Of a DNA stretch of 60,193 nucleotides, positions 42,958-55,087 are shown piece by piece. Below the pieces are notes generated by a model that ran no database searches, was not told the origin of the DNA, and was given only the letters and a program-made list of their open reading frames with translations. Source of the DNA: Phallus indusiatus (taxonomy: Eukaryota > Basidiomycota > Agaricomycetes > Phallales > Phallaceae); contig JAQFWX010000053.1 in NCBI GenBank assembly GCA_027605045.1, positions 1-60,193 of the forward strand. Reading direction: 5' to 3'. Numbering within the stretch: the stretch's first letter is position 1; every line of letters begins with the position of its first letter. Made by a program: the position numbers and the translations under genes.

Positions 42958-45481
42958 ATGGAGAAAAAGAGGCGACGGCGAGATATAATGCGACGACAAG
43001 CTATTAGGTCTTTCGAGAATCTCGTAGCCTTAGCCAATGATCAGGAAAGATGGCAGGATGCCCGCAGGATGGTGTGGCGGGACAGGGGAGAGCCGGCAGC
43101 CGAGATTTCAGGTTTAAAGGACTGTCTTCGACATGCCATACGTGGTGGAATGCGTCAGTCGATTTCCAAATGACACTTTGATATTCTCGGAGCTGAAATT
43201 TAGTCCTTTCGTTATGAACAGGAGCTGGAGTCATCGCGTTTACTATCAGATCCGGTTTCAACTTGTTTTTGTTTTTGTATCGTGTCATACAAGCACCTCG
43301 GTGCGCTGTTTATCTGACTCACACGAAAGTATTGATAGCATACTGAAAAGGACATTTTCATAAAGGAAGATCAAAGTTCTCCTCCTCCGTCGCGCCGTGC
43401 TAGGACAGGATTCTTTCAGATTCGGTGCCATGTTAGGTGCGAACGTGAACGTTCTTTTTAATCAAATACATCATTCATTTTATCTCAAAGGGTCTTTTGT
43501 ATTTTTATACAAGTTTTTCCTCAATGCACTTCCCATTCTGCTCCCAGCGTCCGAGCCACTAAACGTACCAAATCGTGAAAGATGGCGCGAATCAAAGTAC
43601 GCGGAGACTGTCGTTGAGGAGAATGACGAATTTGAAACTGAAGGACCCGGAGCCGACACTGAGACTGAAATCGACGCAGATGCAGATGCAGAATCTGACG
43701 TTCTACCTCCTCCAATCGCGGTTAAACGTCTCAAAAAAATCACGCCACGACGGCCTGTCGCAATTTTATCTGGTGGCTCAGACTTACGGATTGATATAAA
43801 CCTGCCGGCTGGACGCCGACTTTCAACGCAAGCACAGGCACATCAGGAATGGGTTCATAAACGGACGAAGAGATGGCATGCCATTTTTGCCGGCTGTATA
43901 GCTTCCCTGGGTTTACTCTTCGAGAAGAAAGGTCGGCGAAAAGTTATTTCTCAACAATTATTTGTTCGGTATGTGTTTTACACATGTCCTGTCCCTCAGG
44001 CGTTCTTACAATACATAGCGGTTTGCAAGGATCATACAATGAAATCAGTGCGAGGCACAACATCAAGATACCTTTCGGTCCAGTAATCGTATTCTCACTG
44101 GCGTGCGCTTTATTCACGTTCTCATGACCAATTCATGCTTAATAAAGTCATTTTGATTATAGATGTGGTCAAATAATGTATGCCTTCCTTCTTCGCCCGG
44201 ACACCTTGTCGCCGGGTTATAATGCGTGGTAATATACTCAATTACTTCCCACTAGTTTACACATCATGACTAACCCGTGTTTTTAGGATTCAAACCGCGT
44301 CAAAAACACACGAAGAAACCGTTAGAATAAATAGGAGTCTTGTGAGAGAAGGGTATTTTGAGCTTGAAGACATGGAGAAAATTATGAATCGTCAAGTATG
44401 GACGCGGTTTTATTTTATGTTTCTGAATACGTCGTATTCAAACATCCACCGGGCGCTTTGGACAGACAACCCATCCCACAATGCGCCAACGACTTGCAGT
44501 AGAGCTGGCCCATGCCCGAGCGGGCGACTTTGGCCCACGTTATGCTTCATGTGCCGTCGTTCATCCTAAAGTGACGAACTGTACAGTGCAAAGCATGAAA
44601 AACTTTTTTGAAGTTTTCGGATGGAGTGTAAGATCCGTTTTCCATCTAGGATGTCGTTTAAAAACTCATCACACTTACTCAGTTACCTTTTTACGGAGCT
44701 TTGCACTTTATTCCCCCTCTCCTCTTTAAGCGAAAACAGTTTGCACAGCACCCGCAAGACATGCTGCAAAAAGCGTTTAAAGGGACAATTAGGAGTTCGT
44801 CATTTTTGGGAACTTTCGTTACAATTTACTACGGTTTGTTATTTCATGAACATGGTTGCTCATATTTTGAAAGGAATATTGCATAGCCTACTTCTGTCTA
44901 AAGCACGGACTACATTCCCGCTTGACTTCCCGCTCGACAATTCAAACAGCCCATCTTCCCTTGTCGATTCCTTTTCTCGCTAAGACACCTCTTTTCACCA
45001 TTCCTCTTTCGCTTGTAGATCTCCTACGTTCAAAGCAAAGCTTTTTCTTAGGTGGAATGTTATGTGGACTCGCATTGCTCGTAGAAGCCAAACACCGTCG
45101 TCCAGATTTTGCCATGTATGTTCTCCCTAAAGCATTAGAGAGTGCTTGGAGAATGGCCCGTGGACGGGGTATGGTCAAAGGACCTAAGGTTGGCGGGGAA
45201 GTCTTGGTCAGTACCAGTTCTAGAATATTGCTGATACGCACAAATTTAAAGTTGCACTGTTAGCTCTGTATGATGGGGATGGGAATGGTGATGGTGCATC
45301 TTTTTTTTTGATTCATCTTCTATATCCTAACCAAAATATTTTCTAGAATGCTTATCAGGTTTCATTCGTCTCATCTTGTTACTCTCGTTGAACGCCATCT
45401 GATTGCATCGAATAGCACCATCCCGAACATCTTTCCGGTCTTGTTCGAAGGATATTATACCAATTCATTGGTCCAAATTGA
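42958..45481 (+). CDS. TMEM135-like membrane protein
   Basis: Multi-pass protein of the TMEM135/Tim17-related family, linked in animals to peroxisomal and mitochondrial lipid handling. Exon 1 from ATG 42,958: SFENLVALANDQERW...RMVWRDRGEP...CLRHAIRGGM. Next: LGQDSFRFGAMLG, then FLYKFFLNALPILLPASEP, an acidic spacer (ENDEFETEGPGADTETEIDA), and HQEWVHKRTKRWHAIFAG with GCIASLGLLFEKKGRR (43,840-43,945). Then PFGPVIVFSLACA, AFLLRPDTLSPGYN, TIRSSSFLGTFVTIYY (44,785-44,830), FFLGGMLCGLALLVEAKHRR, and FAMYVLPKALESAWRMARGRG (45,110-45,165). Two small final exons encode LLCMMGMGMVM and HPEHLSGLVRRILYQFIGPN, stop TGA 45,479-45,481. At least nine exons; the frame can be followed through. Confidence 0.85.
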
Positions 45482-46538
45482 TGAAGGTGTGTCCCTTTAC
45501 CACAAACATGACCGTGTCAATCAATTTTGACAAGTTTTGCTAGGTTCGGACCAAACCTGCAATTCCTTGTGCCGCGATAATTGTTGTTATTTCATAATAA
45601 TAGTTGTCGGGAATACACAACTCTTAAACACTTTTATTCGTCTGTGAGGCTACTGTAATATCTTAACATTATTTGATTATCCTTTCGCGAAAACATTTAC
45701 TTACAAATCAGCTACGCTGGACCAAACCCCACAGAAATAGTATGGTATGGAGATTTTAAATTTAGAAGGTAATTATGCGTACGAATTCTGAAACTAAATT
45801 TTTTTTTTGACAGACGATTCATTTTCCTTAAACTTCGCACCGGTCAACGTAACTTGTGACTTAGACAAGCTACGGGGGTGCTAGTAACCAGCTTTTGAGT
45901 GTCGTGATATATAAAATATGCCGTATTACCCGACCCGCGGCGTATCGGCGTTTGCAAGAGAATAACTAGTGGTTATGTTTCTTGATGCAGCTGAAGCGAG
46001 AAATGGTGTGGGTAAACGATAAATCCACTTCACTGGTTGGTATGTCGACTTACCCTCACCTTTCTCAGTTTCCGAATGTTTGGTAAGGTCCGGTAACGGG
46101 AATGACATCTGACACAATGTACTGAGCCACGAAAGGGAGGGAAAAGTGGAGATAGCGACACCGCACAGAAACTATAAAGACAAATATAGAGTTTGCCGCC
46201 ATCCATTCTTAAGATGGTAGGCAGTGAGCTGGTGATACTATTCCATGGCTGTCAAGTCTTATGCCGTTTCTATGCTGTTCCTCAGTCCGGTTTTAATTCT
46301 AGTGGGGTGATTTCTTTATAAGTATTTGATTATCTTTCACTATGTTTTTGTTTATTGGTGGAGCATGTTCAGGGCTCCGAACGCAATTGTAGCTAGATTT
46401 ATCGGACAGTGTATATTTAACCCTGCCATCTCGAACTCATTTTCTTTTCCTCGTCAATTCGTGGAACTTCCAAACTTCCAGTGTCTCTCAGCAGCGAAAC
46501 AAATCGGGCCCCTTGAGCCCAGAACAAGCCTTGTCCTC
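45482..46538. other. Intergenic, upstream of the aegerolysin gene
   Basis: AT-rich, no supported gene. A minus-strand frame at 46,117-45,926 has no motif. The plus frame is open from 46,326 into the aegerolysin exon, but its first 71 codons do not look like the family or like a signal peptide. Confidence 0.45.
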
Positions 46539-47101
46539 ATGACCAAATACACCGCCCTCGGATACGATGAATGGGTCATTTTCAATATAAAAAACGTACG
46601 CGGCTCGCATTCTATCAAAGTCAAAAATGTTTCCTTATCGTACGGGAAACTTTACACTGAATGTGAGAACAAAAGCTCAATAAATCAAACTGCACTCTTC
46701 AATACTGAAAGTCTGTAGTTGAAAGAGACTTAGAGATTCCTGCAAGTCAAGTCGAAGGTACGGTGATTAAACCCGGTGCACACTATCGTATATACTCCTG
46801 TGGGCGGGGATATTCGCCTTCTGGGACCACGGGTTCCTTTAACCTAGTCGATTCGACTACCGGGGTGCTCATTTGCATTATTAATTGGGACTGTCCTTGG
46901 GCATTCCATGAAGAAAACACAGTATCAGTCTACCATCATAATTCCTCGTGGACCGTTTTCAAGAATGGATTCAAATACAGATCCACGGAAATTGGTGAAG
47001 GGGAACTTATTTGCGCCTATAATGGCAATGTGAGTACAGATTGCCATAGCTACTTCAATGAGTATGATTGTTCACACTTCTTCATTTGGGTCAGTAAATG
47101 A
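46539..47101 (+). CDS. Aegerolysin-family protein
   Basis: Small acidic beta-sandwich protein of the aegerolysin family. Fungal members bind sphingolipid/sterol or ceramide-phosphoethanolamine membranes, and some form pores with a MACPF partner. ATG 46,539 gives the usual short N-terminus before GYDEWVIFNI. The family blocks KNVSLSYGKLY, VIKPGAHYRIYSCGR, GTTGSFNLVD and WDCPW are all visible. One GT-AG intron at about 46,663-46,718 (GTGAGA...CTGTAG) separates two exons lying in different frames; predicted length is about 168 residues, a little longer than the typical ~135-150. No signal peptide, as is usual for the family. No MACPF-domain gene is found in this window, so a pore-forming partner, if any, is elsewhere. 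Confidence 0.9.
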
Positions 47102-47635
47102 AGCAGTATATGGATTTGCACATAAATTTGATAAGAGCTGAGCGCTCTCGAGTGAAACCTTTTGTTGTATAACGTCAATATACTTTCTTATTACTTGGTA
47201 ATCTTACGATTAAGTTACATTTCCACGTTACTGAGCTGAAGTTGCTCCCTTTTTTTCCTTTAAATTCCACACGACTTAAGAATAACTTGTGGTTAGTGAA
47301 TCCAAAGGCGTCAGACTCAATTCCGTGAAGTAATATTAATGACATTAGGCAAACACTAGAAGGCGCTTGGTCCGGTAATGCTTTGTTGGACTTTCTATCA
47401 TGGAAAACGAAGGTTTTTTCATTTCAAACGCCTAGCTACGCGTCCGTTATACCAGTGCTTTATTTCGGCGCTTTAGGTTAAAGGACTTCTGTAACTTGGG
47501 TTTATGCTGGATGCCAAGCTGGCTCTCTGATTTAACCACCGGTTTACTTATCGATATCTACAGGTTATTCATATAAAACATGTATACCAATTACACTGCC
47601 TATGTTGTACAAAAATGCACTTTAAACGACGATTT
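47102..47635. other. Intergenic between convergent genes
   Basis: No gene or repeat recognised. Confidence 0.5.
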
Positions 47636-48455
47636 TCAGGCAGGAATACGGGAAAGGGCATTCTGGATAGCAGCATTGACTTCTGACTGAATTTGTTGGA
47701 TAGTACTTTGTGGTATGTTGGACTAATCATAGGTGCATGTGTCAGTAAATTGCGGTTTTAATGAGAAAAGCTTACAGGTGCGGCAGCGGAGAGGGCTTGA
47801 ATAAGAGGCTGTGATAATCAGATAAATATAAGTGATAACTCTGAGAAATGAACGAAAGGCAAATACATCTGCAATGCTCTTCAGAGTCGTCAGACTGAAT
47901 TTACTAATCCCCGGAATTGCTGCTTCAGCAGCAGGGATTTTGCTGGCATATGTGTTCACCGCGGCCACAAGCTGCACTTTTGCACTTTGCACGATGGTCA
48001 AAATGGCAGTTCCTTCTTCGGGTGTAACTGGTGATGAGAGGCCCTGATAGATGTCGACTATTTTGGTACGAAGCGCTACTAGAATCTGGGTCTCGTACCT
48101 TAACTGAAGAGGTAGCTCTGACGGCGGATACTGCTAGGGTTATACCTTGCGGTACGATAGCCTATTATATGAAACTGAATTCGACTGGGGGATATAGATT
48201 CAATTTCTTTTGATTCACCAAAATTTGAACTGAGGTGATACCCGTCGAAGGTAGACCTTGAACGGAGGTATTCAAGGCGGTCTGGTGTTTGGAAGTCTCA
48301 AAATATCGTTTGGTAATAGGCGTGAATTTACGACGTACTAGGTTTGCTAGGACAGAATTCAAGTCTTGTTTAACTTGAGCACTAGTGGTGCTACTTGTGT
48401 ATCCAACAGAGGCAAGCGCTGCTTGCAATGAAGCATTGATTTGAGCTATAGACAT
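47636..48455 (-). CDS. Unassigned small helical protein
   Basis: Minus-strand exons starting at ATG 48,455 (MSIAQINASLQAALASVGY). Then a segment VALRTKIVDIYQGLSSPVTP and SAKVQLVAAVNTYASKIPAA (48,080-47,930), SLTTLKSIADVF, ALIQALSAAAP, and a last exon with STIQQIQSEVNAAIQNALSR ending in TGA at 47,636. Ala/Ser/Ile-rich amphipathic helices dominate; no signal peptide, membrane helix or catalytic motif is seen. The pattern faintly recalls fungal hydrophobic-surface-binding (HsbA-like) proteins, which are however usually secreted. Exon boundaries in 48,090-48,360 are uncertain. Confidence 0.55.
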
Positions 48456-48929
48456 CCGTTATTAGGCTTGGTAGAAGGAGCTTTAAGCATTAATTGAGCT
48501 TTTAGGCTTTGCTTTATATGCTTACTAGTACTTCATCTGTAAAAAAAACTGATCGATAAGTATGGCGATAGGCTCACATACATGTGCACTGACTGAATGA
48601 AGACGACATATTGTTAGCATGTGTTTTCCCTTGAACGGCAAAATGCACATGATAAGAAGGCTGGTGTAATAACGCTGACTCATGTGATACTAGAAAGATG
48701 AGAACCCGCTAACCTTATCGGGAAGGATCAGTATATACTCAATATTAAGTAAATGGAAGCAAATTAAACAAGTCTTAAAGCCAACAAAAAATAGAAATAC
48801 CTTGATTCGTGACGAAGGGCTAAATATATTGGCCTTCTGCATTGCCGTAATTCAAACTATCGAGGGAGAGGGTGTAAATACTATATACAAGGAAAAAAAA
48901 ATTGTGCGTCGAAGAAGAAGCAAGCGAGT
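48456..48929. other. Intergenic
   Basis: AT-rich spacer between two genes on the minus strand; it presumably holds the promoter of the small helical protein. Nothing else is seen. Confidence 0.5.
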
Positions 48930-51141
48930 CTAGAACGGTCTCTGAACTTGCAACATAATTGGGTCGTCCAAGGTGAATTTGCCAGCAGCCAACTCCTGTC
49001 TAAACTGGTCCTCGGCATCCATAACCTGAATAAATTCCCTATGTGCACCTTGTAATGCCGATGGGGAATTCTTCCAGATACGCTGCATCTTCGGATAAGT
49101 AAGACGAATGCGGTTCATGACACCTAACATTTCGCGCGCTGTAACCTTGGCTGAGGAATAGGACTGAACCGCAGTTTTTAGCATGACTACAAAGAGACAA
49201 TTCTTCACATAAGGAACAAGTGAATTCGGTGAGTACACGTACAGCAATGGATTTCATCATCCTCCGGGTATAAATCAGCGGATTTGACATATGCATCTCC
49301 GGATTTTTTAGACCATTCACGGTCTTCAAGAATAGTATCCTCACTTTCAAAGCTGGCACTGTGATAATAAACATAACCTCTTATACTACGAAATATTCAG
49401 CGACGGGCCGTCTTTTCCATTTCAGAAAGGAACGACACTTTACCTCCAGGCTGCAGCTAAAGGATAGCGATGGAAGGCAAGGTAAAAAAAGTGAGGCGTG
49501 CGCATGCTTTCAACTACTTCAGGTGGTGTATTTTCCACCTGAGTTATGATCTCGTCTGCCAGAGCCATCAAGCCATCCAGGGTGAATTTGCCGGAATTGC
49601 GGAGATGTTTTACCTCGTATGCCTAGAAGATTTTTCAGAACACATGAGGACCGGAAGGGAGAACAAACCGAGAGAGAAAAAAACGTTTACCTGCATGTAC
49701 GCGTTCATCCGGAGAACTTGGACACCTCGAAGGAAGGTTTCGTCGAAAATGGTGCCGCGAAGCTCTCGAGATACGTCAGGCCACTCTTTACGTCCAAGCT
49801 CTATAAGTTTGTAAGCGCGATCGTACCACAGGAAGAGTTCCTCTCGCGGTTTGTCGTGTATCAATCCCAGAAACCCCCAAATGATCCAAACCCTATGGAG
49901 ATAAACAAGGGTATTTTTCATTGTTTGGAAGCGATCTTACCGGACTTGGAATGACAGCGCGCCCCGTATGCTTTCCCAATTTCGAGTCTGACGTAGTCTG
50001 CCCTTCGCCAGTCTGATGATTTCTTGCGGCTTCTTTGAGGAGAAAAAAGCACTGTACTGTGAAGCTTCGAATCGTACTTGGTGCAAGAATGTAAGGTTTA
50101 AAATGTCAGTGTATGTGCGTGCGTTTCAGAGGGTTGACATTTCGTACGATAATCATTGAAGTCATCAAGTAGGGCACCACTCTCAGTCATTATAATACAT
50201 CTTTCATCTGTTAGAATAGCGTTGCTGAAGTAGGCTATACCGCCCCTTCGGCCACCTGTCATGCCGTTAAGTCTCGTGAGGTCCTGGAACATCGATCTGG
50301 CGGTATTGAAGTCCTGATAAGAAGAATACGTGAGTAATGAGAATTTAAAATGTTTGTCGTATATGAACCTCTGTTGCTTGTAGAACAATGTGTGCCTAAA
50401 AACGAAAACGTTTGTTAGAAAGCCATTGGGACGGACGGTCAGATTTCCAAAGATGATGAAAGAACTGACGCTACTTTCTGCTGGAATGTTCCTACCCATC
50501 TCCCTGGCTAAATCCCAAGGCATCTTCTTATTTCTGATATCTGATTCTTCGAGAGTAAAATGGCGAATCTGTGCGAGAAGTTCCATGCTCGTATGAGAGG
50601 TTTGATATTGGGCCTTTAATCTCTTGTCAGCATCTGAAAGAGGTGATATTGCGTCAATGCATTCGATGGCCTCCCCGTATGCATCCAAAGCACGTTGGTA
50701 TTCAGAGAGACTCTAGAGAGATTAGAGTGGATGAACATGGCATCACATAAATGGATATTCGTTTCTGCATACCTCGAAAGCAGCACCCAGTCGACCCCAC
50801 CCTTTGGCATAGTTGGGATCTAGTTCTGTTGCCTGGAATAAAAAGGTAACGTCAATGCGTAATATAATTGTGTCAGTTTTCTTTTACTTTTTGGGCGTCT
50901 TTACGGGCTTGTTCGTACCTGCAAACGACGAGATCAGAAAAGAGGCAGAGCGTAAAAGGAGGAAGGAAAATGACTGTTTGAGAGCAAGACGACACGCGGC
51001 GCGGTTGGCAAATAGAATGGCGTTGTCAGACGCGATATTGATGGCGGCTGTGTATTTTTTTATCGCATTATTGTGATCGCCTTGGGTGTAGAGTGCATTG
51101 CCTTCAGCTTTTAGAGTTTCGGCCTCCTGTGGGAGAGACAT
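48930..51141 (-). CDS. TPR-domain protein
   Basis: The N-terminal exon (51,141 down) begins MSLPQEAETLKAEGNALYTQ and encodes the first tetratricopeptide repeat (NALYTQGDHNNAIKKYTAAI...ILFANRAACRLAL). The next exons complete a three-repeat TPR clamp: ATELDPNYAKGWGRLGAAFE (50,825-50,773) and YQRALDAYGEAIECI (~50,700). The SGT/Hop-like repeats suggest Hsp70/Hsp90 binding. The remaining two thirds (50,600-48,930) is a helical region found with this TPR module in agaricomycetes but without assigned function; recognisable stretches include REELFLWYDRAYKLIELGRK and FDETFLRGVQVLRMNAYMQ. At least nine exons; stop at 48,930. Divergent from the glucosyltransferase, with a 510-bp shared upstream region. 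Confidence 0.85.
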
Positions 51142-51650
51142 TCTAAGTGGTGTGTGTCGAAAAATGGGCGAGAGATTAAGAAACAGAAGATAAATCGATA
51201 AACAGCCAAACCGTTGTGTGCTGGTGAGGCAAAAAAAAATGGAAGCGCGTTAGTTACAGTGTGACTAAATCCTTCGGCTAACGCGCTGACAACGCGAGTG
51301 ATACTGTTTGATATTTATGTGCTTCAACGTTGGCTACACCACAGGTCGAAAAGAGATGCTGATGGAGATAAACAGAAAAATTGCAGTCGATATGCAATGA
51401 AACAAAGAAAAGGAAGACATAACGGTATGTCGAGGAAAGGTCCGCCAGCCAATGGTACAGCGTATTAGAAGGAAGCCTATAGCAGTTCTATTAGCCGCCA
51501 GAAAGATGTTAAAAGTGAATATTAGTGATTTAATGATGACTGACCATACATTTATTAAGATGCTCGGCACCAGTCTCATTGGCGGTAATTATCGATTATC
51601 AATCGTCCGTCATTCCAAGTTGCCAACCCACCACTACAACCACCATCAAC
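51142..51650. promoter_or_regulatory. Shared upstream region of the TPR and glucosyltransferase genes
   Basis: 510 bp between divergent starts; presumably contains both promoters. No clear TATA box or repeated operator could be singled out. Confidence 0.4.
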
Positions 51651-53808
51651 ATGTCATCCAAATTCCAACATCATCTTATCTTTACCAGTGCGCCTTCAAT
51701 GGGTTCGTCAGATTTTCTTCTTGAATAATTATGTGCCTTGAATTAAACAAACGAATAGGCCATGTGCGATCATCCATACCTGTAATTTTCAGGATAGTCA
51801 AGGAAAGACCCGATATTTTAGTAACAGTTACAGTAGTCGGGTCGTTTAAGGCCTCAGCTGATAGGGAATTTGCGAGGTATTGTACTGGACCAAACAGCGC
51901 CCTCAGAGACAATATAAGGTACCTGCGATCTTTTTTATAATCTCTTTCGTTCTTTCAAATTCTAATTAGAAACATTCCCCCATTGAATCAGAGTTATTCA
52001 AGTCTCGAGCTTCGAAGGACCGGAATTGGAGCGCTGGGGTAAGATGATGGAGGCATGGCCTGTACTTTTTGCCAAACTATGGGCATGTGAGCCTGTTGTT
52101 TGTTGCACCGGTCAAACCTATCCTAGTGTTCCTAAGCCGAGCTTGTGCGTTCTGGACGTAAGTCAGCCTCTTTGGTTTATCCTCCCATTGTTGGGTTGTT
52201 TTAACCCTTATCGTATCTTCAATTTAGGCTGGTCTAGGATATCCATTGGGAACACGTATAACTGACGAGAAAAAAATCAAATTACTAATCTGGATTTCCT
52301 TCGGTATTTCCTCCATGTTGGGCCTGGCCGGCCCATCTCAACTTGGTGGGTTATCTGATACTCTGGCACGAGACGCGCCGGTGTTGGCAAAATCAAAGAA
52401 TATATCGATTGAGGAAGCGAGGCTCGAGGTCAGTAATCGAGTACAATTTTATATGCAATAAAATGGGCTAACCGGAAGGGGAAAAAAATCAAATCCGTCA
52501 TGCAGCTTTTCTATTCTCCTACCGAGAGAGTGCGTAAAGTCGCAGGTGTACCACCGGCCTATCACTATGAGTTTGAAGATGAACATGCACCTGTTAGTTG
52601 CGCTTTCTTTTCCCTTTACGAGATACGTGAAAATTATCCAAAGCCAGGAGCAATAGAATATTTGCTCGGCTTCGCAGGAAAGCTAAACAGGTATCCAGAT
52701 GTGCTAGGAAAACAAACGTCGTCGCCCAAGTGCTGAAATTTTAAGCAATCTAGGCTTGCTCAAAGTTGCGATGGTGCGCTGCTTGGCAATACCCCTATTC
52801 TTGAAGAAGAGGCACACAAGGCTTTTGAGAAATGGTTTGCCGACATGGGGAAAACATCTTACGCTGTCGGCCCTTGTATAATCCCGGACTTGGTTACACT
52901 CAATCATGAAGAAACTCCCAAAGACAGAGAAGTGATAGACTTCCTGGACAATATCTGCAAAAAATATGGGGAGCGTTCTCTTATTTACGTCAGTTTTCCC
53001 CCAACCCTTTTTATGTCTTCGTTCTCCTCCGCTAACAAACATTTAACACAGATGTCTTTTGGAACGTCATCGTTTCCAACCGGAAAGACACCGTGGCAAT
53101 TGATTTCCATTATGTTAGAGTTAGAGATACCGTTGGTCAGTTTTTATTATCCGCAGATCACTACACCATTTTTTTCATAACCAACGGATTTTCGCTATGG
53201 CGCATGGCAACTCGTACGAAACTGATTTACCAGATGACATCCGGGCTCGATTGGAATCATCAAACCTAGCACTAGTCTCCAAATGGGTTCCGCAACCCAC
53301 AGTATTGAACCATCGTGTCTGTATTGCTATCTTACGCTACTCTTTTTCTTATTTGTTTTGTTAGGTCACTGGAGCGTTTTTAACGCACGCAGGTCTCGGA
53401 GGACTTACAGAGACAGTGTTGGCAGGCATAGTACCGTATGAAAAGACATTATTAAACTTATTTATTTCGGAAGACTAAAGTCATTTTATTAGAATCATAT
53501 GGCCACTCCAATCCGATCAACTCGCCAATGGCATGAACTACGTACTCAATTTGAAAATAGCCTATCAGCTACTTGAAGTCCGGACCGGAAAAGGTCTGTT
53601 GCCGTTATACCGCGGATATCAACCCACGGGGACGGAGGAAGCAATAGATCGTGAATTCCGACAAGTTTTGAAAGACGTGTTTGGAGCCGATGGTGAAGCT
53701 AAGCGGGAAAAAATACAAGAATTAAGGAAGAATATGATAGAGACGTGCAAGGAAAACGGCTATGCGTCGAATGAATTGCGTAGGATGCTTCAAGAACACT
53801 TTCCTTGA
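51651..53808 (+). CDS. UDP-glycosyltransferase (GT1 family)
   Basis: Transfers a sugar from a UDP-sugar to a small acceptor (GT-B fold, cytosolic). Start ATG 51,651, MSSKFQHHLIFTSAPSMG, with a first intron at about 51,701-51,757 and then HVRSSIPVIFRIVKERPD: the Gly-His pair at the acceptor-side catalytic position is split by that intron. Following exons: GPELERWGKMMEAWPVLFAKL, AGLGYPLGTRITDEKKI, FYSPTERVRKVAGVPPAYHY, and YVSFGTSSFPTG joined across an intron. Donor-binding region: LVSKWVPQPTVLNH (53,270-53,312), VTGAFLTHAGLGGLTETVLA (53,365-53,428), IIWPLQSDQLANGMNYV. The last exon ends RRMLQEHFP at TGA 53,806. About ten exons; no break seen. Acceptor unknown; glycosylation of a toxic or secondary metabolite is common in this family. 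Confidence 0.9.
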
Positions 53809-54091
53809 GTTAACTTACTCTCGAAATTGTAATCTCATTTTTTTCGTGATTGGTTTGTACTTTATCGATCAGCCCAAATAGATGTATTTATGTATTAGCC
53901 AAACATGATTCTTTTCGTTTAATTGACATATCCAGCAATAAGATTATTAAACTTTTCAAGAGTTTTGCGACTTCAGTCGCTCTTTGTTTTTGAGAAATTC
54001 ATAATCAACAATTGTAATGTGTGATACGTATCATACTGGCGTGTCTGAATGACAATGAATGTCCTGTCTTTGCATGTGACTTCGTGCTTCT
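53809..54091. other. Intergenic between convergent genes
   Basis: AT-rich spacer, nothing recognised. Confidence 0.5.
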
Positions 54092-55087
54092 CTAGGAATC
54101 GCTCGATTTACACCACAGACAGCTTGAAGTCAAGTTTAAGAGTGACACGCATGTTAGCCTCTTACGCGTGTATCCTAGTAGAATCCGTAGGTTAGGAAAA
54201 TAGAAATAGTAAGCGAAAGGAATACTCGCTTCGCGATCAATTGTTTTCCTCAGAAAAGTTGAGGAACTTGGAACCACGCATTTGATGTAAATACGTTATT
54301 GACGGTACTGATCGGGGATAAATGGGATGCCTTCTTCTGCAACCGCTTTCTGATGCTCCAGTTCCCGACGGTCAATCCAAAAAATGCGATATTGCTGTTG
54401 TTTGTCTGTTGAAAGAATTTGATGACTGAAGCACCGGTTTTTCCGAGAAGAAGCGACTTTGCCGCTGGGTCGTAAATGGCTCTATCTTGCGGTTTAACCT
54501 GTAGCGGAACGAAGCAAACCTGCAAAAGAAAGGAAGCCATGACGCTTGATAAAAATCACAAAATGCCCGTATTTGATGTGTAAAGCAAGATATAAGCTCT
54601 CCCTAGAAAAGAAAATACAGCGTTGGAAAGCACTTTCAAGCGTATCTATTCAAAGCGACTAGATGACACGGTCTTACGGATTCGATAGCCATATTACGTC
54701 GACCAAAAGCTTGACTGTCAGGCAAAGACAAATGTGCCCCAAACTTAACACCGTTCTCCTTGGCCAGCAATGTTTTGTTCATTACGGAGAAATCCCTTGA
54801 GAACGCTCACGAATGTATATCTGGAGTAGTTGAGTTTGGACCATGAATGGACTCACGAAGCATGAAAGCCGCAGGTTACATTAGACAGGTGAATAGTCTT
54901 CATTAAAGTTTCATCATTTGCCTGTAATCATTTTCAAGAAAGGGAAGCTCGATGCGATGTTGTACAGAGCTTGCAAGTTACTTGCAAGCCGTTTTAAGTT
55001 TATGTCAGCTATACACAGTTTTAGGCGCCAGCAGCGAACTTTTCCCATGTCGCAATTCACTGTCGCCTTCAGCCGTGGCAGTGACAT
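54092..55087 (-). pseudogene. LamB/YcsF (PxpA-like) gene, probably decaying
   Basis: Family known from PxpA, subunit A of prokaryotic ATP-dependent 5-oxoprolinase. Minus-strand pieces in family order: MSLPRLKATVNCDMG from ATG 55,087; ANDETLMKTIHLSNVTCGFH (54,925-54,865); NKTLLAKENGVKFGAHLSLP followed by DSQAFGRRNMAIES (54,785-54,685); VKPQDRAIYDPAAKSLL (~54,500), where the family has VKPHGALY; then FFGLTVG and, in another frame, ELEHQKAVAEEGIPFIPDQY (54,365-54,310) followed by a stop. The change of frame inside the GLxG...HQxAxxxGIPFI block and early stops suggest frameshifts, and the usual C-terminal part is lacking or unreadable. Some other frame changes could be introns. Divergently transcribed from the carboxylase gene about 285 bp away. 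Confidence 0.65.

Noticed and set aside
46326..46538. N-terminal extension of the aegerolysin to 46,326
   Set aside because: The extra 71 residues do not resemble a signal peptide or the family; the ATG at 46,539 gives the usual N-terminus.
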